A DNA stretch of 46,141 bases from Sva-07 sp041686315 (lineage in GTDB: Bacteria; Actinomycetota; Acidimicrobiia; Acidimicrobiales; Ilumatobacteraceae). Where the stretch lies: assembly GCA_041686315.1 (NCBI GenBank), contig JAWLEC010000005.1, positions 1-46,141 on the forward strand, read 5' to 3'. The notes under the pieces are model-generated. The model was not told the origin of the DNA. It searched no databases and was given only the letters and a program-made list of their open reading frames with translations. Position 1 is the stretch's first letter. Each line of letters opens with the position of its first letter. Positions 7,102 to 16,376 of this stretch are shown here, one piece after another. The position numbers and the translations under genes are program-made.

Positions 7102-7686
7102 ATGCCGTTGCGAGTCGTGATCGCCGAGGACGAGGCCATCATCCGCATGGACCTGCGTGAAACCCTCGAGGAGGAGGGGTACGAGGTGATCGGTGAGACC
7201 GGACGTGGCGACCAGGCCGTCGAACTGGTCCGCGGGTTGCAGCCCGACCTCGCGATCCTCGACATCAAGATGCCCGGCATGGACGGTCTCGATGCCGCCC
7301 GCATCATCAACGGCGAGAAGATCTGCGGCGTCTTGATGCTCACGGCGTTCAGCCAGCGTGAAGTGGTCGAGCAGGCCCGCGACGCCGGCGCTCTGGCGTT
7401 CCTCGTCAAGCCGTTCCAGAAGAGCGACCTGATTCCGGCGATCGAGGTGGCCATGGGCCGCTTCCGGGAACTCCGGTCGCTCACCGGCGAGATCGACGCG
7501 CTCGGCGAACAACTCGAGTCCCGCAAGGTGATCGACCGTGCCAAGGGGATGCTGATGGACGAACTCTCGATGAGCGAGCACGATGCGTTCGCGTTCATCC
7601 AACGCAGCGCGATGAGCGAACGCACCCGGATGCGCGACGTCGCCGACCGGATCCTCGACGGCTCGCTGCGGCCGGGCGCCGACTGA
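7102..7686 (+). CDS. pdtaR: ANTAR-domain response regulator (PdtaR-like)
   Basis: A 194-residue two-domain regulator. The receiver domain (1-120) has acidic Glu9/Asp10, phosphoacceptor Asp54 (LAILDIKMPGMDG), the Thr of MLTAF and Lys of FLVKPF. A coiled linker leads to a C-terminal ANTAR RNA-binding domain (about 128-185: SRKVIDRAKGMLMDELSMSEHDAF and SERTRMRDVADRIL). Proteins of this class bind paired stem-loops in nascent mRNA and block termination. The partner histidine kinase (PdtaS in mycobacteria) is not in this window. It sits 9 bases before polA, an arrangement shared with other actinobacteria. Confidence 0.9.
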   Translation: MPLRVVIAEDEAIIRMDLRETLEEEGYEVIGETGRGDQAVELVRGLQPDLAILDIKMPGMDGLDAARIINGEKICGVLMLTAFSQREVVEQARDAGALAFLVKPFQKSDLIPAIEVAMGRFRELRSLTGEIDALGEQLESRKVIDRAKGMLMDELSMSEHDAFAFIQRSAMSERTRMRDVADRILDGSLRPGAD

Positions 7687-7695
7687 GTCGCCGGC

Positions 7696-10368
7696 ATGGG
7701 GACCTACCTCGTCGTCGACGGGAACTCGCTCACCTACCGGGCGTTCTTCGCGTTGCCCACCGACATGGCCACCGCCAGCGGCCAGGTCACCAACGCCGTC
7801 TTCGGGTTCACGTCGATGCTCATCAACGTCTTGAAGGACCACCGTCCGGACGGCGTGCTCGTGGCCTTCGACCGGCCGGAGCCCACGTTCCGGCACGAAG
7901 CCGAGCCGCTCTACAAGGCCCAGCGTGAAGCCGCTCCCGACATCCTGCGGCAACAGATGGGGCTGGTGCGCGAAGTGCTCGATGCCGTGGGCATCACGGC
8001 GATCGACCGGGCCGGCTGGGAGGCCGACGACCTCATCGCCACCGTCAGCGACCGTCTCGTCGACGCCGGCCACGAGGTGATCATCGTCACGGGCGACCGC
8101 GACAGCTACCAACTCGTACGCGATCCCGACGTGAAGGTGCTCTACAACAAGCGCGGCGTGAGCGACTACGCGTTCTACGACGAGGCCGGCATCGAGGACC
8201 GCACGGGCGTGCGGCCCGACATGTACGCGGAGTACGCCGCGCTGCGGGGCGACACCAGCGACAACCTGCCCGGCGTCCCGGGTGTGGGGGAGAAGACGGC
8301 AGCGAAGCTGATCAACAAGTACGGCGGCCTCGACGGGATCTTCGACCACGTCGACGAACAGACGCCCAAGCTGCGCGAGTCGCTCGCCGAGCACGAACAG
8401 CGTGCCCGCACCAATCTCGAACTGATGCGGCTCCGCCACGACGCGCCGGTCGACGACGTCGATCTGGAGGGGCTCGCCGTCACCCCGGACCCCGCCGAGT
8501 TGAGTCGGCTGTTCGACTTCCTCGAGTTCCGCACCCTGGCTGCGCGGCTCAACGACGCACTCGCCGAGATGGGCAGCTCCGTCGACCTGGGGCCCGCCGA
8601 GACGCGCGAGGAGCTGGTCGCCGAGGTCACCGTCGCCGACGCTCCGGCCGTCGCCGCGGCGGCCATCGCAGCGGCGGATGCGGTCGACGTGGCGGCCCGG
8701 TGGGTCGGCGAGGCGGGCCGGTCACCACTCGCCGGGATCGCCATCGTGGCCGACGCGGCGGCGGCCGACGTGCTGTGGATCCCCACCGCCGTGCTCGACG
8801 ACCCCGCGGTCGGTGCGGCGCTGGCTGCCCACCGCGACGTGCGTGGCCACGACGTCAAACCGTTGATGCGGTCGCTGCTCGCTCACGGCGTGGAACTGCG
8901 CGGGCTCACGCTCGACACCGCGATCGCGGCCTACCTGATCGACCCCGCCGAGGCTCGGTATGCGCTGCCCGACCTCATCGAGAAGTACACCCGGTTCGCC
9001 CGTCCGTCGGACGATGCGGCGGGAAGCGGGCAGCTCGACCTGGACGGCACGTCGATGTCCGATGCCGACCTCGCCGGCCGCGACGCGCTCGCCGTGCACG
9101 CACTGGCCGAGCCGATCGTGGCCAGCATGGAGTCGCAGGGCATGGCCGAGCTGTACCGCACGATCGAGAACCCGCTCGTGCTGGTGCTCGCCAAGATGGA
9201 ACACGTCGGCGTCGGTGTCGATGCCGACGAGCTGCGGGCGCTCAACGATCGCCTGGCCGGTGAGGTGGCGGCACTGGCCGCCGAGCTGCGAGAGGTCGCC
9301 GGGCGTGCCGACCTGAACCTCAACTCGCCGAAGCAACTGCGCGAGGTGCTCTACGACGAGCGCGGTCTCACCCCCGGCAAGAAGACCAAGACCGGGTACT
9401 CCACCGACGCCGCGACGTTGGAGAAGATCAAGGACCAGTGGCCCGAGTTCCTCGAACCGTTGCTCCGCTACCGCGAGGTCGAGAAGCTGCGCAGCACCTA
9501 CGGCGAGGGTCTGCTCGCCGAGGTGGCCGACGACGGCCGCATCCATGCCACGTTCAACCAGACCGTGGCGCGTACGGGCCGGCTGTCGTCCGATCGTCCG
9601 AACCTGCACAACATCCCGGTGCGTACCGACGAGGGCCGCCAGTTCCGCCGGGCCTTCGTGCCGGCGCCGGGCACCACGTTGCTGGTGGCCGACTACAACC
9701 AGATCGAGCTGCGCTGCATCGCCCAACTCGCCCAGGACCCCGGGCTGATCACCGCGTTCACCAGCCACGAGGACATCCACAACGCCACGGCTGCCCGCGT
9801 CTTCGGAGTGGACCCCGCCGACGTGACGCTCGAGCAGCGCTCCAAGGCGAAGATGGTGTCGTACGGCCTGGCCTACGGGATGGAGGCCTACGGGCTCGGG
9901 CAACGGCTGAACATCCCCACCGAGGAGGCCGCGCAGATCCTCGACGCCTACTTCGTGGCATTCCCCAACGTGAAGGCGTACATGGACCGCACGGTGGTGG
10001 AGGCACGTGAGCGCGGCTACACCGAGACGTTGTTCGGTCGGCGCCGTCCCATCCCCGAGCTGATGAACTCCAACTTCCGGGTACGCCAGGCCGGCGAACG
10101 TCAGGCCATGAACGCCGGGATCCAGGGCCTCGCGGCCGATCTGTTCAAGGTGGCGATCGTGCGCATCGACGAGGCGTTGGCGACCGGCGGCTACGACAGC
10201 AGGCTCGTGCTGCAGGTGCACGACGAGGTGATCCTCGAGGTGCCCGACGACGAGCGCGAACCGATCGGGGAACTCGTGGTGCGGCTGATGCAGGACGCGG
10301 CATCGTTCGACGTTCCGCTCGAGGTGAACGTGTCGTGGGGTGACACGTGGGCGGACGCGAAGGGATGA
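7696..10368 (+). CDS. polA: DNA polymerase I
   Basis: An 890-residue family A polymerase for Okazaki fragment processing and repair. The N-terminal third is the 5'-3' flap exonuclease (VDGNSLTYRAFFALP, then DRAGWEADDLIATV and GDTSDNLPGVPGVGEKTA). Residues about 310-490 occupy the 3'-5' exonuclease position but lack its DEDD metal ligands, so proofreading is probably lost, as in Taq and mycobacterial enzymes. The polymerase domain has motif A (DYNQIELR, Asp666), the O helix (RSKAKMVSYGLAYG) and motif C (VHDE, Asp843). It overlaps the next gene by 4 bases. Confidence 0.97.
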   Translation: MGTYLVVDGNSLTYRAFFALPTDMATASGQVTNAVFGFTSMLINVLKDHRPDGVLVAFDRPEPTFRHEAEPLYKAQREAAPDILRQQMGLVREVLDAVGITAIDRAGWEADDLIATVSDRLVDAGHEVIIVTGDRDSYQLVRDPDVKVLYNKRGVSDYAFYDEAGIEDRTGVRPDMYAEYAALRGDTSDNLPGVPGVGEKTAAKLINKYGGLDGIFDHVDEQTPKLRESLAEHEQRARTNLELMRLRHDAPVDDVDLEGLAVTPDPAELSRLFDFLEFRTLAARLNDALAEMGSSVDLGPAETREELVAEVTVADAPAVAAAAIAAADAVDVAARWVGEAGRSPLAGIAIVADAAAADVLWIPTAVLDDPAVGAALAAHRDVRGHDVKPLMRSLLAHGVELRGLTLDTAIAAYLIDPAEARYALPDLIEKYTRFARPSDDAAGSGQLDLDGTSMSDADLAGRDALAVHALAEPIVASMESQGMAELYRTIENPLVLVLAKMEHVGVGVDADELRALNDRLAGEVAALAAELREVAGRADLNLNSPKQLREVLYDERGLTPGKKTKTGYSTDAATLEKIKDQWPEFLEPLLRYREVEKLRSTYGEGLLAEVADDGRIHATFNQTVARTGRLSSDRPNLHNIPVRTDEGRQFRRAFVPAPGTTLLVADYNQIELRCIAQLAQDPGLITAFTSHEDIHNATAARVFGVDPADVTLEQRSKAKMVSYGLAYGMEAYGLGQRLNIPTEEAAQILDAYFVAFPNVKAYMDRTVVEARERGYTETLFGRRRPIPELMNSNFRVRQAGERQAMNAGIQGLAADLFKVAIVRIDEALATGGYDSRLVLQVHDEVILEVPDDEREPIGELVVRLMQDAASFDVPLEVNVSWGDTWADAKG

Positions 10369-11249
10369 GTCCCCCCTCGTCGGAGCCCCCCGTCGGGTCG
10401 ATCGTGGCCACCGAGGCCGACCTGGCCGCTCCGTACCGGGCACCGAGCCGTCTGGTTGCCGCCGAGAAGGCGCCCCGGATCGACGACGTCAACGGCGCGG
10501 GGCCGCAGCATCCCGGCCCGGATCGTGATCACTGGTTCGAGGACCTCGCCGACCACATGGGGGCGGCCTACGACCGGTACTCCCATACCAAGGGCACGGT
10601 GCAGGAGGTCGACCACGTCGTCGCCGCGCTGACGTTGCGGCGGGGTGACCGCGTGCTCGACGTCGGGTGCGGCACCGGCCGTCACGCCGTGGAACTGGCG
10701 CGGCGCGGCATCGCCGTGCACGGCGTGGACATCAGTCGCCGGTTCGTCGACATCGCCGAGCGCCGGGCGGCCGATTCCCTGATCGCCGAGCCCGGCGCGG
10801 CCACGTTCGAACGCGGAGATGCACGGTCCCTCGCCTTCTCGGGCGAGTTCGACGCCGTGATCTGTCTCTGCCAGGGGGCGTTCGGGATGATGACCGCCGA
10901 CGGTGACGATGCTGCCGTGGTCGCCGGAATGGCCCGTGCGCTGCGGCCCGAGGGGCGGCTGGCGTTGAGTGCGTTCAACGCCTACTTCGCCGTGCGTCAC
11001 CACGACGACGCCGACTTCGACGCCGATGCCGGCGTGTCGCACGAGGTGACGGAGATCCGGTCCGAGACCGGCGAACCACGTGAGGCCGACCTGTGGACCG
11101 GCTGCTACACGCCACGAGAGCTCCGGCTGCTGCTGGCGGCGCACGGCTTGGAGGCGACGGCGATCAGCAGCGTCGAGCCGGGTGCCTACGGATGGGCCGA
11201 GCCCACCACCGACTCACCCGAGTTCCTCGTCATCGCCCGACGCCGCTGA
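10365..11249 (+). CDS. Class I SAM-dependent methyltransferase
   Basis: A 294-residue protein. The Rossmann SAM site is clear at VLDVGCGTGRHAVELARRG, followed by an acidic strand end (VHGVDIS), motif II/III-like FERGDARSLAF and FDAVICLCQGAFGMM, and a C-terminal beta structure. About 50 N-terminal residues are Pro/Ala-rich and probably disordered. Substrate is unknown; the closest general class is small-molecule methyltransferases of the methyltransf_25/11 type. The ATG at 10365 overlaps the polA stop (ATGA), so it is coupled to polA. Confidence 0.8.
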   Translation: MSPPSSEPPVGSIVATEADLAAPYRAPSRLVAAEKAPRIDDVNGAGPQHPGPDRDHWFEDLADHMGAAYDRYSHTKGTVQEVDHVVAALTLRRGDRVLDVGCGTGRHAVELARRGIAVHGVDISRRFVDIAERRAADSLIAEPGAATFERGDARSLAFSGEFDAVICLCQGAFGMMTADGDDAAVVAGMARALRPEGRLALSAFNAYFAVRHHDDADFDADAGVSHEVTEIRSETGEPREADLWTGCYTPRELRLLLAAHGLEATAISSVEPGAYGWAEPTTDSPEFLVIARRR

Positions 11250-11395
11250 TCCGCCGGTGTCGTCACCCCGACCCCGTGGCGGCAACATCACCCCTCGTGG
11301 TTCCGCCTGGTCAGTGGTACCATGGTCGGCTGCGTCACGACCCGTGACGTGAGTTCCGTCCCATTCTCTCCACGTTTTCGAAAGCAGTCCGTCCC
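11250..11395 (+). promoter_or_regulatory. rpsA leader: promoter, hairpin and TTG start context
   Basis: The 146-base gap starts with a weak hairpin (CCGCC 11251-11255 with GGCGG 11278-11282, enclosing GGTG/CACC). TGGTACCAT (11315-11323) looks like an extended -10 (TACCAT). In the predicted leader CGTCACG (11333-11339) pairs perfectly with CGTGACG (11343-11349) around 3 bases. GAAAG at about 11380 is a possible ribosome site for the TTG at 11396. Confidence 0.4.
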
Positions 11396-12811
11396 TTGTC
11401 CGACACCACCACCACCTCCGACACCGCAACATCCCCCTTCGGGACGTTCGACGACGAGGGCAACTACACCCCCCGCGAGGTCACCTCCGACGACCTCGGC
11501 ATGTCGTTCGCCGATGCGATCGACGGCACCATGGTCACCGTCGAGGACGGCCAGATGGTCAACGGCACCGTCGTCAAGATCGACAAGGACGAGGTCCTGC
11601 TCGACATCGGCTACAAGAGCGAGGGCGTCATCCCCGCTCGTGAGCTGAGCATCCGCAACGACGTCGACCCGTCCGAGGTCGTCGCTCTCGGTGAGCAGGT
11701 CGAGGCGTTGGTGCTCACCAAGGAGGACAAGGAGGGACGCCTCGTCCTGTCGAAGAAGCGTGCCCAGTACGAGCGGGCATGGGGCGACATCGAGGCGAAG
11801 AAGGAAGCCGACGAGGTCGTGTCCGGCCCGGTCATCGAAGTGGTCAAGGGTGGTCTCATCGTCGACATCGGTCTGCGTGGCTTCCTGCCCGCGTCGCTCG
11901 TCGAGCTGCGCCGTGTGCGCGATCTCGCCCCCTACATCGGTGAGACGGTCCACGCCAAGATCATCGAGCTCGACAAGAACCGCAACAACGTCGTGCTGTC
12001 GCGGCGGGCCTACCTGGAGGAGAACCAGAAGGAGACCCGCGACCAGTTCCTCAACAACCTCAAGGTCGGTGAGGTCCGCGAAGGCACCGTGTCCAGCGTC
12101 GTGTCGTTCGGTGCGTTCGTCGATCTCGGTGGCATGGACGGTCTCATCCACGTCAGCGAGCTGTCGTGGAAGCACGTCGACCATCCCAGCTCGGTGGTCT
12201 CCGTCGGCGATCCCGTCAAGGTGCAGGTGCTCGACGTCGACTTCAGCCGCGAGCGCATCAGCCTGTCGCTCAAGGCCACCCAGGCCGACCCGTGGCAGCA
12301 GTTCGCCGAGAGCCACCAGGTCGACCAGCTCGTCTACGGCCGGGTCACCAAGCTCGTACAGTTCGGCGCGTTCGTCCAGGTGGGCGAGGGCATCGAGGGC
12401 CTCGTGCACATCTCGGAGATGTCGGCGCACCACGTCGACAGCCCCGAGCAGGTCGTCACCCCGGGCGAGGAGCTGTGGGTGAAGATCATCGACCTCGACC
12501 TCGCTCGCCGTCGGATCAGCCTCTCGATCAAGCAGGCCGCCGAGGGTGGCGAGCTCGCCGCCGAGTACCGCGAGCACTTCGACATCGACGAGTCGGGCAA
12601 CTACATCCAGGGTGAAGCATCGGCCGAGGCCGAAGCCGCCTGGTCGGAGTACTACGGCGAGTCCGCCGCGGAAACCGGCACCCAGGCCGCCGAAGCTCCC
12701 GCAGAGGCACCGAGCGAGGCTGCCGCCGAGGCGGCCGCGGATGCAACCGCCGACGCAGTCACCGAAGCCGCCGCGGCCGAGACGGAAACGGCCGAGCGCC
12801 CCGCCGAGTGA
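11396..12811 (+). CDS. rpsA: 30S ribosomal protein S1
   Basis: A 471-residue S1 with four S1/OB repeats at about 52-121, 141-205, 224-293 and 311-382; repeats three and four carry the strong RNA-binding pattern (GxVxxxxxFGAFVxxGGxxGLIHxSE). Actinobacterial S1 also has four repeats, against six in E. coli. The C-terminal 70 residues are an Ala/Glu tail. The start is TTG at 11396 (SDTTTTSD follows); the next in-frame Met is at about residue 36, inside the region conserved in other S1 proteins, so TTG is preferred. It overlaps coaE by 4 bases (GTGA). Confidence 0.95.
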   Translation: MSDTTTTSDTATSPFGTFDDEGNYTPREVTSDDLGMSFADAIDGTMVTVEDGQMVNGTVVKIDKDEVLLDIGYKSEGVIPARELSIRNDVDPSEVVALGEQVEALVLTKEDKEGRLVLSKKRAQYERAWGDIEAKKEADEVVSGPVIEVVKGGLIVDIGLRGFLPASLVELRRVRDLAPYIGETVHAKIIELDKNRNNVVLSRRAYLEENQKETRDQFLNNLKVGEVREGTVSSVVSFGAFVDLGGMDGLIHVSELSWKHVDHPSSVVSVGDPVKVQVLDVDFSRERISLSLKATQADPWQQFAESHQVDQLVYGRVTKLVQFGAFVQVGEGIEGLVHISEMSAHHVDSPEQVVTPGEELWVKIIDLDLARRRISLSIKQAAEGGELAAEYREHFDIDESGNYIQGEASAEAEAAWSEYYGESAAETGTQAAEAPAEAPSEAAAEAAADATADAVTEAAAAETETAERPAE

Positions 12812-13401
12812 TCGTCGTCGGGCTCACCGGCGGCATCGGCGCCGGCAAGTCCACCGTGTCGGCGATGCTCGCCGACCGTGGAGCCGTCGTCGTCGACGCC
12901 GATCGCATCGCCCGCGACCTGCAGGCACCGGGCAGCCCGGTGCTCGACCGGATGGCCGAGCGCTTCGGCGACCACATCATCCGGCCCGACGGCTCGCTCG
13001 ACCGGGCCGCCGTGGCGGAGATCGTCTTCAACGACGAGCAGGCACTCGCCGACCTCAACGGCATCGTCCATCCGGCGATGCAGGACGAGATCCAACGGCA
13101 GATCGACGCCCATCGCGACACCGATCGGGTGGTCGTGCTCGACTTCCCGTTGCTCGGTGAGAATCCGCGTGAGGGGCTCGCTGCGACGATCGTGGTCGAC
13201 GTCGACCCGGACATCGCCGTCGAACGGCTCGTGAACCAGCGCGGCATGGACGAGACCGATGCGCGGGCGCGCATCAACAGCCAGATCTCGCGTGAGCAAC
13301 GGCTGGAGCGGGCCACCCACGTGATCGACAACGGCGGTGACCTGGACTCGCTCGCCGCCCAGGTCGACCGGGTCTGGTCCGACCTCCAGCAGATCGCCTG
13401 A
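12808..13401 (+). CDS. coaE: Dephospho-CoA kinase
   Basis: A 197-residue P-loop kinase for the last step of CoA synthesis, phosphorylating the ribose 3'-OH of dephospho-CoA. The Walker A motif GLTGGIGAGKST is at 5-16, DADRIARDL follows, and the lid and base motifs (VLDFPLLGE; RINSQISREQRLERATHVIDN) are present. Start GTG overlaps the rpsA stop. The rpsA-coaE pairing is common in actinobacteria. Some actinobacterial CoaE proteins carry a C-terminal UPF0157 domain; this one does not. Confidence 0.94.
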   Translation: MIVVGLTGGIGAGKSTVSAMLADRGAVVVDADRIARDLQAPGSPVLDRMAERFGDHIIRPDGSLDRAAVAEIVFNDEQALADLNGIVHPAMQDEIQRQIDAHRDTDRVVVLDFPLLGENPREGLAATIVVDVDPDIAVERLVNQRGMDETDARARINSQISREQRLERATHVIDNGGDLDSLAAQVDRVWSDLQQIA

Positions 13402-13414
13402 TGCCCGGCGAACG

Positions 13415-13993
13415 TCAGGTCAGCATCGACAGCGACATCTCCACCACCGGGACGTCGGGTGGAGGGGTGGCGGCGTAGCGGGCGTGGTGGTCGCCGCCGA
13501 GGTCGGCGAAAGCGGCGCTCACCAGATTCCAGTAGCTCCGGCGGATCCCCGCCCGTCCGCCGTCACGAGCCTCCTCGTACCGGGCGATCGCCCCGGCACG
13601 TGGCACGTAGGTGACCACACGATCCGATCGCACACAGCCGTCGAAGCTGACGAGCTCGGTCACGTCGGTGCGGTCGTAGTCGCGTTCGCGCCAGTCCAGT
13701 GCAGCGAGTTCGTCATCGGTCACCCGGACCACCACACCGTTGCAGGCGTCGCCGGAGTCGGCCCCGCGGCCGAGCGACACGACCAGCCCCTGCACCACGT
13801 CGACGCCGTCGTGGTGCCAGTCGCCGCGCAGGTGCAACGACCCGTAGTTCCAGCGGCGGCCGAACCCGTCGAGATGGGCCACAGCCGTGTCGTGCGTGTC
13901 GGCGGATCGTCCGATGGTGGTCGCCAGCGACGACGGGGCGACGAGAGATCCGTAGCCGAACACCCAGGTGCGACCGGTTCCCGTCGACGTCAT
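13415..13993 (-). CDS. Gamma-glutamylcyclotransferase-like protein
   Basis: A 192-residue protein of the GGCT/ChaC-like superfamily. The substrate-loop signature WVFGYGSLVAPSSL is at the N terminus and LDWRERDYDRTDV carries the expected catalytic-type Glu. Members release gamma-glutamyl groups as 5-oxoproline, ChaC types acting on glutathione. The ATG at 13993 overlaps the amidohydrolase stop by 4 bases; a longer frame to 14413 would encode an Arg-rich shadow of that gene. It is the last gene of the selenoperoxidase operon, next to a glutamate-cysteine ligase homologue, which supports a gamma-glutamyl substrate. Exact substrate unknown. Confidence 0.8.
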   Translation of the reverse strand: MTSTGTGRTWVFGYGSLVAPSSLATTIGRSADTHDTAVAHLDGFGRRWNYGSLHLRGDWHHDGVDVVQGLVVSLGRGADSGDACNGVVVRVTDDELAALDWRERDYDRTDVTELVSFDGCVRSDRVVTYVPRAGAIARYEEARDGGRAGIRRSYWNLVSAAFADLGGDHHARYAATPPPDVPVVEMSLSMLT

Positions 13994-15213
13994 CGCACTG
14001 CGTGGAAGAATTCGTCGACGGTGGCGGCCAGGAGTCGGACGCCCCGATCGATCGAGCGTTCGTCGACGTCGAAGTGGCCGGCGTGCAGGTCGAGGGTCGG
14101 ACCGCCGGGGGTGCGCACACCGAGGCGCACGTAGCTGCCGGGCACCTCGCGGGTGAACCAGGCGAAGTCGTCGCCGCCCCAGCTCTGTTCGACGGTGGTG
14201 ACCGAGCAAGCGCCGAACTCGCCGGCGGCGGCGCGGGCCACCACCTCGGTGACCGCCGCATCGTTCACGACGGGCGGCACGCCATGGGTGTAGTCGAGGT
14301 GGCACTCGGCGCCCGACCCTGCGGTGAGATCGGCGACGGCGGCGGCGACGAGATCCGGCAGCGCCTCCCACACCGGCAGCGACGGTGTCCTGATGGATGC
14401 CTTCATTTCGCACTGGGTGGGGATCACGTTGGCCGCGTCGCCGGCATGCAGCGACCCGAAGACGATCTTCACCTCGCCGGGGTCGTCGAGCCGGCTCGCC
14501 ACTGCAGTCGGCAGGTCGCTCACGATCCGCGCCGCCAACGCCACGAGGTCGGTCGTCAGCTCGGGGCGGGCCGTGTGCCCGCCCGGGCCGGACAGCACGA
14601 TGCGAGCCATGTCCGCAGCCGACGAGATGGCGCCCGAACGGACTCCGACGGTGCCCACGTCGAGCTTGGGCTCGCAGTGGAGGCCGACGATGGCGTCCAC
14701 GCCGGCCAGGCCGCCGTCGCGCAACACGTCGAGGGCGCCGCCGGGTACCCGTTCCTCGGCCGGCTGGAACACGAACCGCAGCGGTCCCGGAACCTCGTCG
14801 AGGTGGTGGGCGTAGTACAGCGCGACACCGAGCACCACGGTGGTGTGCACGTCGTGGCCGCAGGCGTGGGACACGCCCGCCACCTGGCTCCGATAGGGCA
14901 CGTCCTTCTCGTCCGCCATCGCCAGTCCGTCGAGATCGGCGCGCAGCGCGATGACCGGCTCGCCGGCTCGTGTCCCCGGCGGGACGAGGTCACACACCAG
15001 ACCGGTGCCGGACGAGAGCAGACGCGGCCGGAGGCCGGCGAGCTCGAGGCGCTCGCGCACCAGCTCGGTGGTGGCGTGCTCCTGGCCGCTGGCCTCGGGA
15101 TGGGCATGGATGTTGCGCCGTAGCGCCACCAGACCCTCGGCGTGCTCGGCCAGCCAACGGTCGAGCGACCGTTCGCGCTCCGTCGACGGATCATTCGCCG
15201 GCATCGTCGTCAT
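13990..15213 (-). CDS. M20-family amidohydrolase
   Basis: A 407-residue zinc metallohydrolase of the M20D (hippurate/N-acyl-amino-acid hydrolase) type. Metal-site motifs are present: SHACGHDVHTTVVLG (Cys and His ligands), QPAEERVPGGA, LHCEPKLDVG and the C-terminal DLHAGHFDVDE. A lid/dimerisation domain interrupts the catalytic fold near GPGGHTARPE. ATG 15213 (MTTMPAND) starts 10 bases after the upstream gene; ATG 15204 would be 3 residues shorter. In this operon a dipeptide, N-acyl or gamma-glutamyl conjugate is a plausible substrate, but this is inference from neighbours. Confidence 0.88.
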   Translation of the reverse strand: MTTMPANDPSTERERSLDRWLAEHAEGLVALRRNIHAHPEASGQEHATTELVRERLELAGLRPRLLSSGTGLVCDLVPPGTRAGEPVIALRADLDGLAMADEKDVPYRSQVAGVSHACGHDVHTTVVLGVALYYAHHLDEVPGPLRFVFQPAEERVPGGALDVLRDGGLAGVDAIVGLHCEPKLDVGTVGVRSGAISSAADMARIVLSGPGGHTARPELTTDLVALAARIVSDLPTAVASRLDDPGEVKIVFGSLHAGDAANVIPTQCEMKASIRTPSLPVWEALPDLVAAAVADLTAGSGAECHLDYTHGVPPVVNDAAVTEVVARAAAGEFGACSVTTVEQSWGGDDFAWFTREVPGSYVRLGVRTPGGPTLDLHAGHFDVDERSIDRGVRLLAATVDEFFHAVR

Positions 15214-15223
15214 CGTGCTGCGC

Positions 15224-16372
15224 TCACAGCCCGACGCGATCGGCGGCGAGTTCGTCGATGAGGTGTCGGACCACGTCGTGCAGGGTACCGCCGCGCTCCA
15301 CCACCCGCCGTTGGCGGTCGCTGCCCGAGCCCCACCGCAGGATCTGCAGCACGTCGTCGAGCTGGTCGTCGGTCCCGAGAGCGGCCGCCGTCGGCCGCAA
15401 CTCGGCAACCAACTCGGTGACGAGCTCACGCACCGGTCGACGCAGCGGCTGGCCGTGATCGGGATGTTCCACGATCAGCGACGCGTCGACCCCGTACCTG
15501 GCAGCCAGCCAGCGGTTCTCGCGTACCGTCCACTCGCGTGGCGGCACCGGCAGGCCACCGACGTCGAGGTGCGCATCGCACCAGGCCACCAGTGTCTGCG
15601 CCAAACCCGCGAGCGCCACCGATTCGCGCACGGTGGGCGCAGCGTCGCACATGCGGAACTCGACGGTGCCGAAGTCGGGGTGGGGGCGGATGTCCCACCA
15701 CACCTCCCGGATCGAATTGATGCACTTCGACTCGAGCAGCGTGGACATGAAGGTCTCGAAGTCGGACCAGTCGGCGAGGTGGGGCGGCAGCCCGGCCGTG
15801 GGAAGCGACTCGAACAACTTCGTCCGCGCCGATGCGAGCCCCGAGTCCTCCGCTTCGAAAAAGGGGCTCGACGACGAGAGGGCGAGGAAGAGGGGCAGAT
15901 GACGGGTGAGTTCGTTGATGATCCGGATCGCGCGCTCGCCGTCGGCGACCCCCACGTGGACGTGGAGCCCACAGATGAGCAGCCGCCGGGCCGGCCACTG
16001 CATCGACTCGATGAGTTCGTGATACCGCGGCTGCGGGCTGACCACCTGGTCGCGTGCGATACCGAGAGGATGGGTGCCTGCGCTCATCAGGGTGATGTCG
16101 TGCCGGTGCGCCGCCCGACGCAGTTCGTCGAGAGTGCCACGCAGGTCGTCACCGGCGTCGGCCGGGGTGTCGCACACCCCGGTGATGATCTCGACCGTGC
16201 TCTGGAACAGTTCGTGCTTCGCCTTGGGATGTTCGCCGCCGTGCGGCTCACCCATCTCGGCCAGGATGTCGTTGGACGCCGAGACCAGTGCGCCGGTCGT
16301 CGGGTCGACGAGGTGGAGCTCCATCTCGATGCCCACCGTCGGACGCGGGTTGTGGGTGAAGTGGATCGTCAT
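15224..16372 (-). CDS. YbdK-type carboxylate-amine ligase (glutamate-cysteine ligase family 2)
   Basis: A 382-residue ATP-dependent ligase of the GCS2 family. Visible motifs: VGIEMELHLVDP near the N terminus (acidic metal-binding strand), ICGLHVHVGV (His pair), SSSSPFFEAEDSG and RPHPDFGTVEFRMCD. Family members join the gamma-carboxyl of glutamate to an amine, typically cysteine; EgtA of ergothioneine synthesis and E. coli YbdK belong here. ATG 16372 starts 4 bases after the selenoperoxidase stop. The long upstream extension in the same frame lies inside that gene and is rejected. Its place between a glutathione peroxidase and a cyclotransferase points to making a gamma-glutamyl thiol. Confidence 0.88.
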   Translation of the reverse strand: MTIHFTHNPRPTVGIEMELHLVDPTTGALVSASNDILAEMGEPHGGEHPKAKHELFQSTVEIITGVCDTPADAGDDLRGTLDELRRAAHRHDITLMSAGTHPLGIARDQVVSPQPRYHELIESMQWPARRLLICGLHVHVGVADGERAIRIINELTRHLPLFLALSSSSPFFEAEDSGLASARTKLFESLPTAGLPPHLADWSDFETFMSTLLESKCINSIREVWWDIRPHPDFGTVEFRMCDAAPTVRESVALAGLAQTLVAWCDAHLDVGGLPVPPREWTVRENRWLAARYGVDASLIVEHPDHGQPLRRPVRELVTELVAELRPTAAALGTDDQLDDVLQILRWGSGSDRQRRVVERGGTLHDVVRHLIDELAADRVGL

Positions 16373-16376
16373 CCGG

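Noticed and set aside
6709..10443. Long minus-strand frames opposite the ANTAR regulator and polA (576 and 573 residues)
   Set aside because: They mirror the codon structure of polA and pdtaR, have no recognisable motif and are typical antisense shadows in high-GC DNA.
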